This document shows positions 16,832 to 23,928 of a stretch of 34,717 nucleotides of DNA, piece after piece. The number at the start of each line of letters is the position of its first letter. Position 1 is the first letter of the stretch. The notes beneath the pieces were generated by a model. The model did no database searches. It worked only from the letters and a program-made list of their open reading frames with translations, and was not told the DNA's origin. The DNA comes from an uncultured Clostridia bacterium (lineage in GTDB: Bacteria > Bacillota > Clostridia > Oscillospirales > Acutalibacteraceae), in assembly GCA_904420015.1 (NCBI GenBank), contig CAJFTS010000014.1:1-34717 (forward strand), read 5' to 3'. The translations under genes and the position numbers were made by a program.

Positions 16832-17296
16832 TCAGGATTCCCGATCGGTCAGCTCCTTCGTATCCAGCAGGATGGTCACCGGCCCGTCGTTTAATAGGGA
16901 CACCTTCATGTCCGCTCCAAAGACGCCGGTCTCTACCCGCCTGATCCCTTCCCTGCAAAGCTGCTCAACGTAATACCGGTAAAGGCGGTCGGCCTCATCC
17001 GGCTTTGCCGCCTCGGTAAAGGAAGGGCGCCTCCCACGGCGGCAGTCCGCGTACAGGGTGAACTGGGACACCACCAGGGCGCTGCCGCCGGTATCCAGCA
17101 CCGACCGGTTCATTTTATCCTGCTCATCGGTAAAAATGCGCAGCCCTGCGGTCTTGCGGGCAAGCAGCCGCGCCTGGGCCTCCCCGTCCGAATGGGTCAC
17201 GCCCAGCAGGATAAGCAGCCCCGGGCCGATCTCTCCCACCGTCTCTTTTCCCACTTCCACCCGGGCCTTCGTCACCCGTTGAATCACCGCTCTCAC
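16832..17296 (-). CDS. dtd: D-aminoacyl-tRNA deacylase
   Basis: Homodimeric proofreading enzyme that removes D-amino acids (and glycine) mischarged on tRNA. Its 154 residues are close to the family norm. It begins (M)[14 protein letters not shown] and has the two signature active-site motifs SQFTLYAD and NDGPVTI. The start is GTG at 17294-17296 with AGGAGG 10 bases upstream; an earlier ATG is too close to the ribosome site. The Shine-Dalgarno lies right after the rel stop codon, giving tight coupling with rel, the usual rel-dtd pair. Confidence 0.96.
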   Translation of the reverse strand: MRAVIQRVTKARVEVGKETVGEIGPGLLILLGVTHSDGEAQARLLARKTAGLRIFTDEQDKMNRSVLDTGGSALVVSQFTLYADCRRGRRPSFTEAAKPDEADRLYRYYVEQLCREGIRRVETGVFGADMKVSLLNDGPVTILLDTKELTDRES

Positions 17297-17315
17297 GGCC
17301 TGCATTCCTCCTGTC

Positions 17316-19484
17316 CTACGCGCGCTTTGCACTCATCACGCCCGGGATTTTCACCAGGCGGGTAATGATCCCGCTCAGATGCTCCTTGCCGTTGACGCCG
17401 ATGGTCAGCTGAATCCCCACGCTGCTGCCCTTGGTTTCCTGGGCGTTGAAGGCGTGGATGACCACATGCATGCTGGCCAGCTGTGCGGTCAGGTCGGCTA
17501 GGATTCCATGGCGGTTGTTTACCTCCACATTCAGGCCGCATTTGTACTCGCCCTTGTGTACCGTATCCCAGTAGGCGTTGACCCACCGTTCCGGCTCGTC
17601 GGACATGGCGATGACCTTTGGCACGTTGGGGCAGTCCCGTTTGTGGATGGACACCCCGTAGCCCCGGGTGATAAAGCCGATGATCTCATCCCCGGGCAGA
17701 GGGTTGCAGCACCGGGAGAACTTCACCAGGCAGTTGTCCACTCCCTCGATGATGACGCCGGAGTTGTTGACCACCTTGCGCTTGGGCGCCGTGATGGCGG
17801 CTTCCGGGGTAAAGCGTTCCGCCTTTACAATCCGCTGATAATCGTCACGTATCCGCGGCATGATCCGGGAAAGCACCACGCCGCCGTAGCCGATGGAGGC
17901 ATAGAGCTCCTCCAGGGTATTGCAGTGCTGCTTGCTAGCCAGCTCCTTCAAAAATTCCTGCATCTTTTCCTCCGGCAGCCGGATGTTGTTGCGGGCGAAC
18001 TCCCGCTCCAATTCCGCTTTGCCTTCGGTAATATTCTCTTCCTTACACTCGTTTTTAAACCACTGCCGGATTTTGGTTCTGGCCTGTCCGGTCTGCACAA
18101 TCTTCAGCCAGTCCCGGCTGGGGCCGTGCTTGGGGTCGGAGGAGGTCATCACCTCGATGATCTCCCCGGTTTTCACCTTGTATTCCAGCGGCACAATCCG
18201 CCCGTCCACCTTTGCGCCGGTCATCCGGTTGCCCACCGCCGAATGGATGGCATAGGCAAAGTCGATGACCGTCGAGCCTACCGGCAGGCTGATAACGTCC
18301 CCCTTCGGGGTGAGCACAAAGACCTCCTCCGGCGCCAGGTCGGTCTTAATGGTGCGCACAATGTCCTCTACATCGTCCGCTTCCTTTTGGTTTTCCAGCA
18401 TCTGGCGGATCCAGGCCAGGCGCTCCTCCAGCTTGTCCTTGCCCTGGATGCCCGCCTTGTACTTCCAATGGGCCGCAATGCCGTATTCCGCCGTGTGGTG
18501 CATGTCCCAGGTGCGGATCTGCACCTCGAAGGGAACCCCTTCCTTGCCGATGACGGTGGTATGCAGCGATTGGTACATATTGGGCTTGGGCGTACAGATA
18601 TAGTCCTTAAACCGGCTGGGAACCGGACGGAACATATCGTGGATAATTCCCAAAACATTATAGCAATCGATGAGGGTGTCCACAATGATGCGCACGGCAT
18701 AGATGTCGTAAATCTCATCAAAGGTCTTACCCTGGATAATCATTTTCCGATAGATGCCGTTGACGCTTTTGACCCGGCCTTCAATATATACGTTGGGCAT
18801 GATGGCGCTCAGCCGTTCCCGGATCTGCTCCTGCAGGCTCTTGAGCAGCCGCTCCCGGTCGTTTTTGCGAAGCTCGAGGTTTTCCTCGATCTCATGGACC
18901 GCCACCGGGTCGAGGTAGTGGATGGACAGGTCCTCCAGCTCCTCCTTAACCGCCCGGATACCAAGCCGGTGGGCGATGGGGGCGTAAATGTCCATGGTTT
19001 CCCTCGCCTTGTCCCGCCGCTTCTGCTCGGGCATATACTGCAGCGTGCGCATATTGTGCAGCCGGTCGGCCAGCTTAATGATAATCACCCGGATATCCTG
19101 GGACATGGCCAAGAGCATCTTTCTCACGTTTTCCGCCTGCTGCTCTTCCCTGGACGAGTAAGGGATCTTATCGAGCTTGGTTACCCCGTCCACCAGAGCC
19201 GCAATGTCTTCGCCGAACGCATCGGTAATCTCCTTCAGGGTGCGCCCGGTGTCCTCCACCACATCGTGGAGAAGGGCTGCAATGATGCAGTCGGTATCCA
19301 TCCCCAAATTCACCAGGATGGCCGCCACATTGAGCGGATGGAGAAAATACGGCTCCCCCGACTGGCGCTTTTGGCCCTTATGGGCCTCAAACGCAAAGTC
19401 GTAGGCCTTGTGGACCTCCTCATAATCATAGGGACGTCCCGTTTCCTTCATAATCCGGTAAAGCCAGTCATAGGTCATCTCCAT
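17316..19484 (-). CDS. relA: Bifunctional (p)ppGpp synthetase/hydrolase Rel
   Basis: Stringent-response enzyme that makes and degrades (p)ppGpp. It has 722 residues, with domains in order: HD hydrolase ([28 protein letters not shown]; about 30-200), synthetase ([56 protein letters not shown]; about 220-370), TGS ([27 protein letters not shown]), a helical/zinc-finger region ([15 protein letters not shown]) and a C-terminal ACT domain. Both active sites look intact. The ATG has GGAGG 7 bases upstream, and the recJ stop lies inside the spacer. Unlike Bacillus, no apt gene separates recJ and rel. Confidence 0.98.
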   Translation of the reverse strand: MEMTYDWLYRIMKETGRPYDYEEVHKAYDFAFEAHKGQKRQSGEPYFLHPLNVAAILVNLGMDTDCIIAALLHDVVEDTGRTLKEITDAFGEDIAALVDGVTKLDKIPYSSREEQQAENVRKMLLAMSQDIRVIIIKLADRLHNMRTLQYMPEQKRRDKARETMDIYAPIAHRLGIRAVKEELEDLSIHYLDPVAVHEIEENLELRKNDRERLLKSLQEQIRERLSAIMPNVYIEGRVKSVNGIYRKMIIQGKTFDEIYDIYAVRIIVDTLIDCYNVLGIIHDMFRPVPSRFKDYICTPKPNMYQSLHTTVIGKEGVPFEVQIRTWDMHHTAEYGIAAHWKYKAGIQGKDKLEERLAWIRQMLENQKEADDVEDIVRTIKTDLAPEEVFVLTPKGDVISLPVGSTVIDFAYAIHSAVGNRMTGAKVDGRIVPLEYKVKTGEIIEVMTSSDPKHGPSRDWLKIVQTGQARTKIRQWFKNECKEENITEGKAELEREFARNNIRLPEEKMQEFLKELASKQHCNTLEELYASIGYGGVVLSRIMPRIRDDYQRIVKAERFTPEAAITAPKRKVVNNSGVIIEGVDNCLVKFSRCCNPLPGDEIIGFITRGYGVSIHKRDCPNVPKVIAMSDEPERWVNAYWDTVHKGEYKCGLNVEVNNRHGILADLTAQLASMHVVIHAFNAQETKGSSVGIQLTIGVNGKEHLSGIITRLVKIPGVMSAKRA

Positions 19485-19488
19485 CGTC

Positions 19489-21543
19489 TCACCTCCCCAT
19501 CGCCTTTCTCTGTTCTTTGAGCCCGGCGAGCACCGCCGAATCCTCCAAATTCACCTTGCCCTTGGTGGGCAGAAGCGCCACTGAAAGGACGTCCGCCCGA
19601 TTCTCATACACGACAATTCCCAGCTCCTTGAGCGCGTCGAGCGCAATTAACAGCTTGCCGCTCGAAAGCCCCAGCCGGTGAAAGAGCAGGTCGACACTGC
19701 CGCGATAGCCTCCGGCGGACCGAATAAATCGGAACAGGGCCGCCATATCCTCCCGGCTGGGGCTCAGCGCAGCCAGCTCCTCTTCCTTTAATTGTTCTCC
19801 TCTTTGCAGGCATTCATACAATCGCAGGCCCTCGGTGCAGGCTTCCTCCTCAAACCCGGACGGGCGGACGTCCTTGACGATCACCGAAAGGCTCTGCTGT
19901 CCGCGAAATTCCGTAATGGATAAGGATACCGCCAAATCAAGCCGTTCCCCCTGGGTATAGGCCAGCTCCTCCGCAGGCATGCCGAACCAGACCGCCTGTA
20001 CCTGCACCTGATCCCGCCACAAATGGAGACGCACATGCTTGCCCCCGGCTAAAGGCGTCACCCCTTGCAGCGTCATACCGAACAGGCCGAACAAGGGGGC
20101 GGGGTTTTCGCAGCCGAAGGGCTCGAGAAAATGCAGATCCCGCACCGCCTCCAGCGAAATGGAGGCCGGGCGCAGCTTGCAGTCGAGGATCAGCCGGGGC
20201 AGCGGCATGGGGGTTTGCAAAGCCGCCGCATACTCGTTGACGGCCTGGCGGAACCCGTCCACATCCTGCGCCTTGAGCTCAAGCCCCGCCGCCAGCTTAT
20301 GGCCGCCGAAGCGGGTCAGCTGCGCGCTGCACGCGGCGATGGCGTCGTAAAGGGAAAACCCCTCGATGCTCCGCCCGGAGCCCTTGGCCGTCTCCCCATC
20401 CAATGAAATCATGATACAGGGCTTTGCATACCGCTCGAGCATCTTGGACGCGACGATGCCGATTACCCCTTTGTGCCAGCCCTCTCCCGCCAGCACCAGC
20501 ACCCGGTCGAACGCAAACGCCGGGTTTTCGTCGAGAATCTGCTGGGCCTTTTGCAGGATATCCGCCTCGATCTGCTGGCGCTGCCGGTTTTCCAGGTCGA
20601 TCTCCTGCGCCAGCTCCTGCGCTTCCTCAGGGTCCTCCGTCAAAAGCAGGCGCACCGCCCGGTCGGGAGACCCGATCCGTCCCGCGGCGTTGATGCGGGG
20701 AACCAGGGAAAAGGCAATATTTGTGCCGGTGAGCCGCCGCCCGGTCATACCGGCTGCATCCAAAAGGGCCGCCACCCCGGCCCGGTCGGAATGGCTTAGG
20801 TGCAAAAGCCCGCGCTGTACCAGCGCCCGGTTTTCCCCCTTGAGGGGGACCACGTCCCCCATGGTGCCGATGGCCACCAGGTCCGCATACTCGTCCAACA
20901 GCCCCTGCGGGTCCCCGCCTTCCATCGCCTGTACCAGCTTAAAAGCGACGCCCACCCCCGCATAATCGGAAAACCGGCTCGGGCAGTCGGCCCGATGAGG
21001 GTTGACCACTGCGCAGGCGTTGGGCAGCCGGCAGCCGGGGGTATGATGGTCGGTGACCACCACATCCATCCCCAAGGAGTTTGCATAGTCGATCTCCTCC
21101 AGGGCGGACACGCCGTTGTCCACCGTGACAAGAAGCCGGACTCCCGCCTCATGCAGCCGGTCGACCGCCCCCTTGTTGAGCCCGTAGCCCTCTCCTTCCC
21201 GCTGCGGGATATAATAGCACACGTCCGCGTCCCTGGCGCAAAGATAGGAATAGAGCACCGCCGTAGCCGTCACGCCGTCCGCATCGTAGTCGCCGTAAAC
21301 CGCGATTTTCTCAAAGCCCTCCACCGCCTGCTCCAGCCGCGCCGCCGCCTTGTCCATATCCGCAAAGGAGAAAGGGTCCTCAAAGGAATGGTCGCAATTT
21401 ATGTAAGAAGCCGCCGCCTGTGGGTCGTCAAACCCCCGGCCGGCCAGCAGGACGCTGAGCAGTCCGGAAAACTGTCCCGATTCGCTCAGCGCATTTGCCG
21501 CCGCCCGGTCAAAGGAATGAAGCACCCATCTTTTTCTTCCCAT
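19489..21543 (-). CDS. recJ: Single-stranded-DNA-specific 5'-3' exonuclease RecJ
   Basis: DHH-family exonuclease acting in recombination and mismatch repair. It has 684 residues. Catalytic motifs: GDYDADG (D85, D87, D89), VDNG near 142-144, TDHH (165-167), GTMGDVVPL, and the DHHA1 GGHKLAAGLE. An OB-fold follows, then a C-terminal extension of about 120 residues of the Firmicute type. The ATG is preceded by GAGGAAA. First gene of the recJ-rel-dtd-Nudix-MBL-hemZ-kinase operon, with a good promoter at 21616-21644; its stop codon is 4 bases before the rel start. Confidence 0.97.
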   Translation of the reverse strand: MGRKRWVLHSFDRAAANALSESGQFSGLLSVLLAGRGFDDPQAAASYINCDHSFEDPFSFADMDKAAARLEQAVEGFEKIAVYGDYDADGVTATAVLYSYLCARDADVCYYIPQREGEGYGLNKGAVDRLHEAGVRLLVTVDNGVSALEEIDYANSLGMDVVVTDHHTPGCRLPNACAVVNPHRADCPSRFSDYAGVGVAFKLVQAMEGGDPQGLLDEYADLVAIGTMGDVVPLKGENRALVQRGLLHLSHSDRAGVAALLDAAGMTGRRLTGTNIAFSLVPRINAAGRIGSPDRAVRLLLTEDPEEAQELAQEIDLENRQRQQIEADILQKAQQILDENPAFAFDRVLVLAGEGWHKGVIGIVASKMLERYAKPCIMISLDGETAKGSGRSIEGFSLYDAIAACSAQLTRFGGHKLAAGLELKAQDVDGFRQAVNEYAAALQTPMPLPRLILDCKLRPASISLEAVRDLHFLEPFGCENPAPLFGLFGMTLQGVTPLAGGKHVRLHLWRDQVQVQAVWFGMPAEELAYTQGERLDLAVSLSITEFRGQQSLSVIVKDVRPSGFEEEACTEGLRLYECLQRGEQLKEEELAALSPSREDMAALFRFIRSAGGYRGSVDLLFHRLGLSSGKLLIALDALKELGIVVYENRADVLSVALLPTKGKVNLEDSAVLAGLKEQRKAMGR

Positions 21544-21615
21544 AGAATTTCCTCACCGTCTGTATTCCTGCATTCCGCCGCCCCTCTGCGGCAGAAACGT
21601 GATTTATATCGTATT

Positions 21616-21644
21616 ATTTTACCACTTTTGTCTCTTTGATTCAA
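21616..21644 (-). promoter_or_regulatory. Sigma-A promoter of the recJ-rel operon
   Basis: Minus strand: TTGAAT (21644-21639), 17-base spacer, TAAAAT (21621-21616), giving a leader of about 65 bases with a small GC-rich hairpin (CTGCCGC...GCGGCGG). Confidence 0.8.
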
Positions 21645-21655
21645 CCGCAATCTTT

Positions 21656-22429
21656 TCAGGTATTCCACAGGCTGTCGTAAATTTCCATCCGCCTTTCCAT
21701 CACCGCCGCATAGCCGGCCTTGGCCCATTCCCCCACGTTTTCCGGGTCCCTCGGCGCCTTGATCCGGAGGACCAAAACCCGCCTAAGGGCGGAAACATCC
21801 AGAAGGCTTTGCAGCCGGCGGGCCGCCTTCTCCTGGCGGGCGTTTTCGAGGAGAGAAACCGCCGTCTGCTCCGGCTCGATCAGCAAAAGGCTTTGCGCTC
21901 CCAGCTCCCGCAGGGGCCAAAGCAGGGAGGTTTTCAGCAGGGCGTTCCCATAGAGCAGATACCGTTCCCCCCTGGCGGTAACCGGCGTTTTTTCCCCGAA
22001 CAGACAGGCGGCGGCCATCGGCAGCGCCTCTACCCGGGGGATTACCGCCAGATCCCCCGCCGACGTAGGCGGCAGGGTCACTGCGGTGATGTCCTTGGCC
22101 CGCTGCAGATCAAAGGCCGCCAGCGCGCACTTCGGCGGCAGAGGTCCCATCGGCGCAATTCCCGCCTGCTCAAGAATTTTCGTCAGCCGCCGTCTGCGCC
22201 GCCAGCGGACCAGCGGGCCGCTTCGATTTTCATAGCGAAGCAGCTGCATCAGCGCCCCCAGCTGCGCGCAGGTGTCCTCCTCCCTGCAAAAGAGCATCGC
22301 CGGCAATGCCGCCGTACCGGTGGCGGAAACCGCCGCCACCTGGATTCCCAGCTTGCGTACCGCCGCCAGTGCACCCACCGATGCGGCGGCGCTATATCCA
22401 TCGCCCAACAGGGCGACTCCCGTTTTCAA
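21656..22429 (-). CDS. Patatin-fold protein with substituted catalytic residues (probable pseudoenzyme)
   Basis: A 257-residue protein that aligns by eye with patatin-like phospholipases: beta-strand and oxyanion-loop region GVALLGDGYSAAASVGAL (4-21), the strand-turn-helix AVSATGTAALPAML (33-46), and VEALPMAAACLF followed by RYLLYGNALL. In active patatins the second block reads GxSxG and the last contains DG[GA]. Here the serine position is G38 and the DGG position is Y160-G161-N162, so both dyad residues are missing. A helical RWRRRRR segment may bind acidic membranes or nucleic acid. The start is TTG at 22427-22429 with GGGGGA 6 bases upstream; a longer basic N-terminus to 22579 is less likely. 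It lies just before the recJ promoter. Confidence 0.7.
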   Translation of the reverse strand: MKTGVALLGDGYSAAASVGALAAVRKLGIQVAAVSATGTAALPAMLFCREEDTCAQLGALMQLLRYENRSGPLVRWRRRRRLTKILEQAGIAPMGPLPPKCALAAFDLQRAKDITAVTLPPTSAGDLAVIPRVEALPMAAACLFGEKTPVTARGERYLLYGNALLKTSLLWPLRELGAQSLLLIEPEQTAVSLLENARQEKAARRLQSLLDVSALRRVLVLRIKAPRDPENVGEWAKAGYAAVMERRMEIYDSLWNT

Positions 22430-22584
22430 GCCACTTCCCCCTTTCCGACGTTGGTCCTTTCGGTGCGAAACCACATGGCTCGTTCGCACACGCTGCCCTT
22501 CCCTTTCAATGTACTCGCGGCACGGCCGTCTGGTTCCTGTCCATTTTGCTTTCATCCTCTTTGAAGCGGTTGTGGACACGGGCT

Positions 22585-22666
22585 TGCGGCATGAAAATGG
22601 GAAACGGTTGGGTATGGCGGATAGGGCTTTGGATACTACCGTCTAGAAAAGGAAGATCATGCCGCA
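22585..22666. repeat. 10-bp perfect inverted repeat with a 62-base interior
   Basis: TGCGGCATGA (22585-22594) and TCATGCCGCA (22657-22666) are exact reverse complements. A nested ACGGT/ACCGT pair lies inside, so a folded RNA of about 80 nucleotides is possible on either strand. It lies 156-237 bases upstream of the patatin-like start. Confidence 0.5.
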
Positions 22667-22706
22667 GACGCAGGCCGCGGCGCCCCTGTGGCAGATCGGC
22701 GACCGG

Positions 22707-22737
22707 AAAGGGGGCCGGGAATATCCCGGCCCCCTTT
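22707..22737. terminator. 14-bp GC-rich palindromic hairpin, possible second terminator
   Basis: Perfect stem 22707-22720 with 22724-22737 (core GGGGGCCGGGA), loop of 3. The stem ends in AAA/TTT on both strands but no longer T tract follows on either, so it may be a backup terminator or an RNA processing element. Confidence 0.5.
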
Positions 22738-22756
22738 GATGAACACCGCCGCTGCG

Positions 22757-22782
22757 GAAAAATACCCGCCAACGGTGGGTAT
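22757..22782 (-). terminator. Rho-independent terminator, leftward
   Basis: Nine-bp stem ATACCCGCC (22762-22770) with GGTGGGTAT (22774-22782), one G-U pair, loop of 3. On the minus strand it is followed directly by TTTTT. It lies 250 bases beyond the HD gene stop, so either the HD mRNA has a long 3' UTR or a small RNA ends here. Confidence 0.8.
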
Positions 22783-23031
22783 CGTTGTCTTTTCCCTCTT
22801 CGGCGAGAACTCCAAAAAGAAATAGAGGACGTTTTCTTTGCGAAAGGAAGGAGCCTCTGTCCGTTTTCGTCGGCGGCTTTCCTTTCCCCGCTCCGAACCA
22901 CCGGTTGGTTCTTTTATCCCCGGCCTTTTCATAACAAGTTCCCAGGCTGTATCCACCGCAGCCCCTTTCTCCTTTATTGGCTTAACGCCTGTTTGAAATC
23001 CCGCTTCCTTTCCCTTTTTACAAAAAAAGGC

Positions 23032-23556
23032 CTAGCCCTCATCCCTGCATATCTTTTGACGGCTGAGCGGAAACTGCATATCAAGAAAGCGCCGTCCGGT
23101 TTTCGTACGAAAAATCCGCTCTCTTGCCGCAGCCACCGCCTCTTCGCCCGCCGCCTCCTCCAAAAGGTTGACGAGGAAATCCGCCTCTACAAGGATTTGA
23201 TAATCCAGCCCGTCCATATCCGTATAGGTATGATGGCGGGAAACCAGGTAGCATACCCGCTGCACCATGTCCCGCGGGACTCCGAGCCGGGTCAGCATCT
23301 CTTCGGCCTCCGGCGGGCCTTCCACCTCCTGATACTTCCCCGCGCAGGAGCCGTATTTTTGGATACTCAAATGGATTCCAATGTCGTGAACCACCGCCGC
23401 CAGCTCGAGAATCGTCTGCTGATGCTCCTCCAGCCCCTCCAGACGGCCGATGGTTTGGGCAAAGGCATATACCTTTAAAAAGTGCTGGATGCGTATCGGG
23501 TCCCCCTGGTCGTAAGCAATCATTGCGTCGATCACCTTAAATACATCTGGTTTCAT
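23032..23556 (-). CDS. HD-domain phosphohydrolase, unknown substrate
   Basis: A 174-residue single-domain HD-superfamily protein. Metal-binding residues are H25 (IQHFLKVYAFA), H57-D58 (VVHDIGIH) and a downstream aspartate in ILVEADFLVNLLEEA. The SRHHTY block resembles HD proteins that hydrolyse nucleotides or nucleotide monophosphates. The substrate cannot be told. The ATG has AGGAGG 10 bases upstream. The gene appears monocistronic; a 7-bp hairpin sits just before its ribosome site and the terminator lies far downstream. Divergent from the glycosyltransferase gene. Confidence 0.88.
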   Translation of the reverse strand: MKPDVFKVIDAMIAYDQGDPIRIQHFLKVYAFAQTIGRLEGLEEHQQTILELAAVVHDIGIHLSIQKYGSCAGKYQEVEGPPEAEEMLTRLGVPRDMVQRVCYLVSRHHTYTDMDGLDYQILVEADFLVNLLEEAAGEEAVAAARERIFRTKTGRRFLDMQFPLSRQKICRDEG

Positions 23557-23573
23557 CGAATCAGTCCCTCCTG

Positions 23574-23597
23574 TCGGCAGTGCTTGCTACCTGCCGA
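23574..23597 (-). other. Hairpin immediately upstream of the HD gene ribosome site
   Basis: Inverted repeat TCGGCAG (23574-23580) and CTGCCGA (23591-23597), loop of 10, ending next to the AGGAGG of the HD gene. It could influence translation. Confidence 0.4.
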
Positions 23598-23724
23598 TTG
23601 TGAATTCATAATCGTATAGCAGATTTTCCCCTGCTTTTTTCTTTTCTTCCAGCGTGCAGCCCGAATCCGCCGGTTCTTTTGCACAACTTCTCAAATCTCG
23701 CCTAAAATCGCCCTTCTTTTTGAC

Positions 23725-23736
23725 AATCGGCCGATT
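23725..23736. promoter_or_regulatory. 12-bp palindrome overlapping the glycosyltransferase promoter, candidate operator
   Basis: AATCGGCCGATT is a perfect palindrome touching the -35 box at 23735-23740. It is also flanked by TTGACA (23720-23725) on the plus strand and TGTCAA (23745-23750), i.e. TTGACA on the minus strand, forming a larger symmetric element between divergent genes. Confidence 0.45.
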
Positions 23737-23763
23737 TACACCTATGTCAAATTATGCTATAGT
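23735..23763 (+). promoter_or_regulatory. Sigma-A promoter of the methyltransferase-glycosyltransferase gene
   Basis: TTTACA (23735-23740), 17-base spacer, TATAGT (23758-23763), giving a leader of about 160 bases. A second isolated TATAAT at 23855-23860 lacks a good -35. The rest of 23557-23928 is AT-rich with no gene. Confidence 0.7.
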
Positions 23764-23928
23764 TAAAAAATCGGTAATTATACGGTTTCAAACAATTTTA
23801 TCTTCTTGCATTTTCTTTTTCTCTCTGTTCACAATTTCGGTGCATACTATCCTTTATAATAATCTGGTTGGCCGTAATGTCTCTAGCCGAACACGCTGCC
23901 TGTAAGAAACAACTTTGGAGGTCAAAGC

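Larger units (their letters stand above)
22430..23031. other. 600-base gene-free stretch with several hairpins
   Basis: No open frame here has a credible start or family resemblance. The stretch holds a 10-bp inverted repeat (22585-22666), a long GC hairpin (22707-22737), an intrinsic terminator facing left (22757-22782) and an AT-rich hairpin right after the HD gene stop (about 23014-23031). It may carry the 3' end of the HD transcript, a small RNA, and the leader of the patatin-like gene. I do not see 6S, SRP, RNase P or tmRNA cores. Confidence 0.5.

Noticed and set aside
17508..19520. A 670-codon open frame on the plus strand
   Set aside because: It is antisense to rel, whose domains are all recognisable. 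The antisense translation is rich in His, Gly and Pro without family resemblance and has no ribosome site.
22430..22560. A 12-codon upstream frame in the patatin-like leader
   Set aside because: A short ATG frame with a weak ribosome site; nothing ties it to regulation.
22657..22956. A 99-codon minus-strand frame with a GTG start
   Set aside because: It runs through a strong terminator of its own strand, has a poorly spaced ribosome site and a basic low-complexity product.
22306..23478. A 390-codon plus-strand frame spanning the gene-free stretch
   Set aside because: It overlaps two minus-strand genes and two hairpins, has compositionally odd Pro/Arg/Ser-rich translation and no convincing start site.
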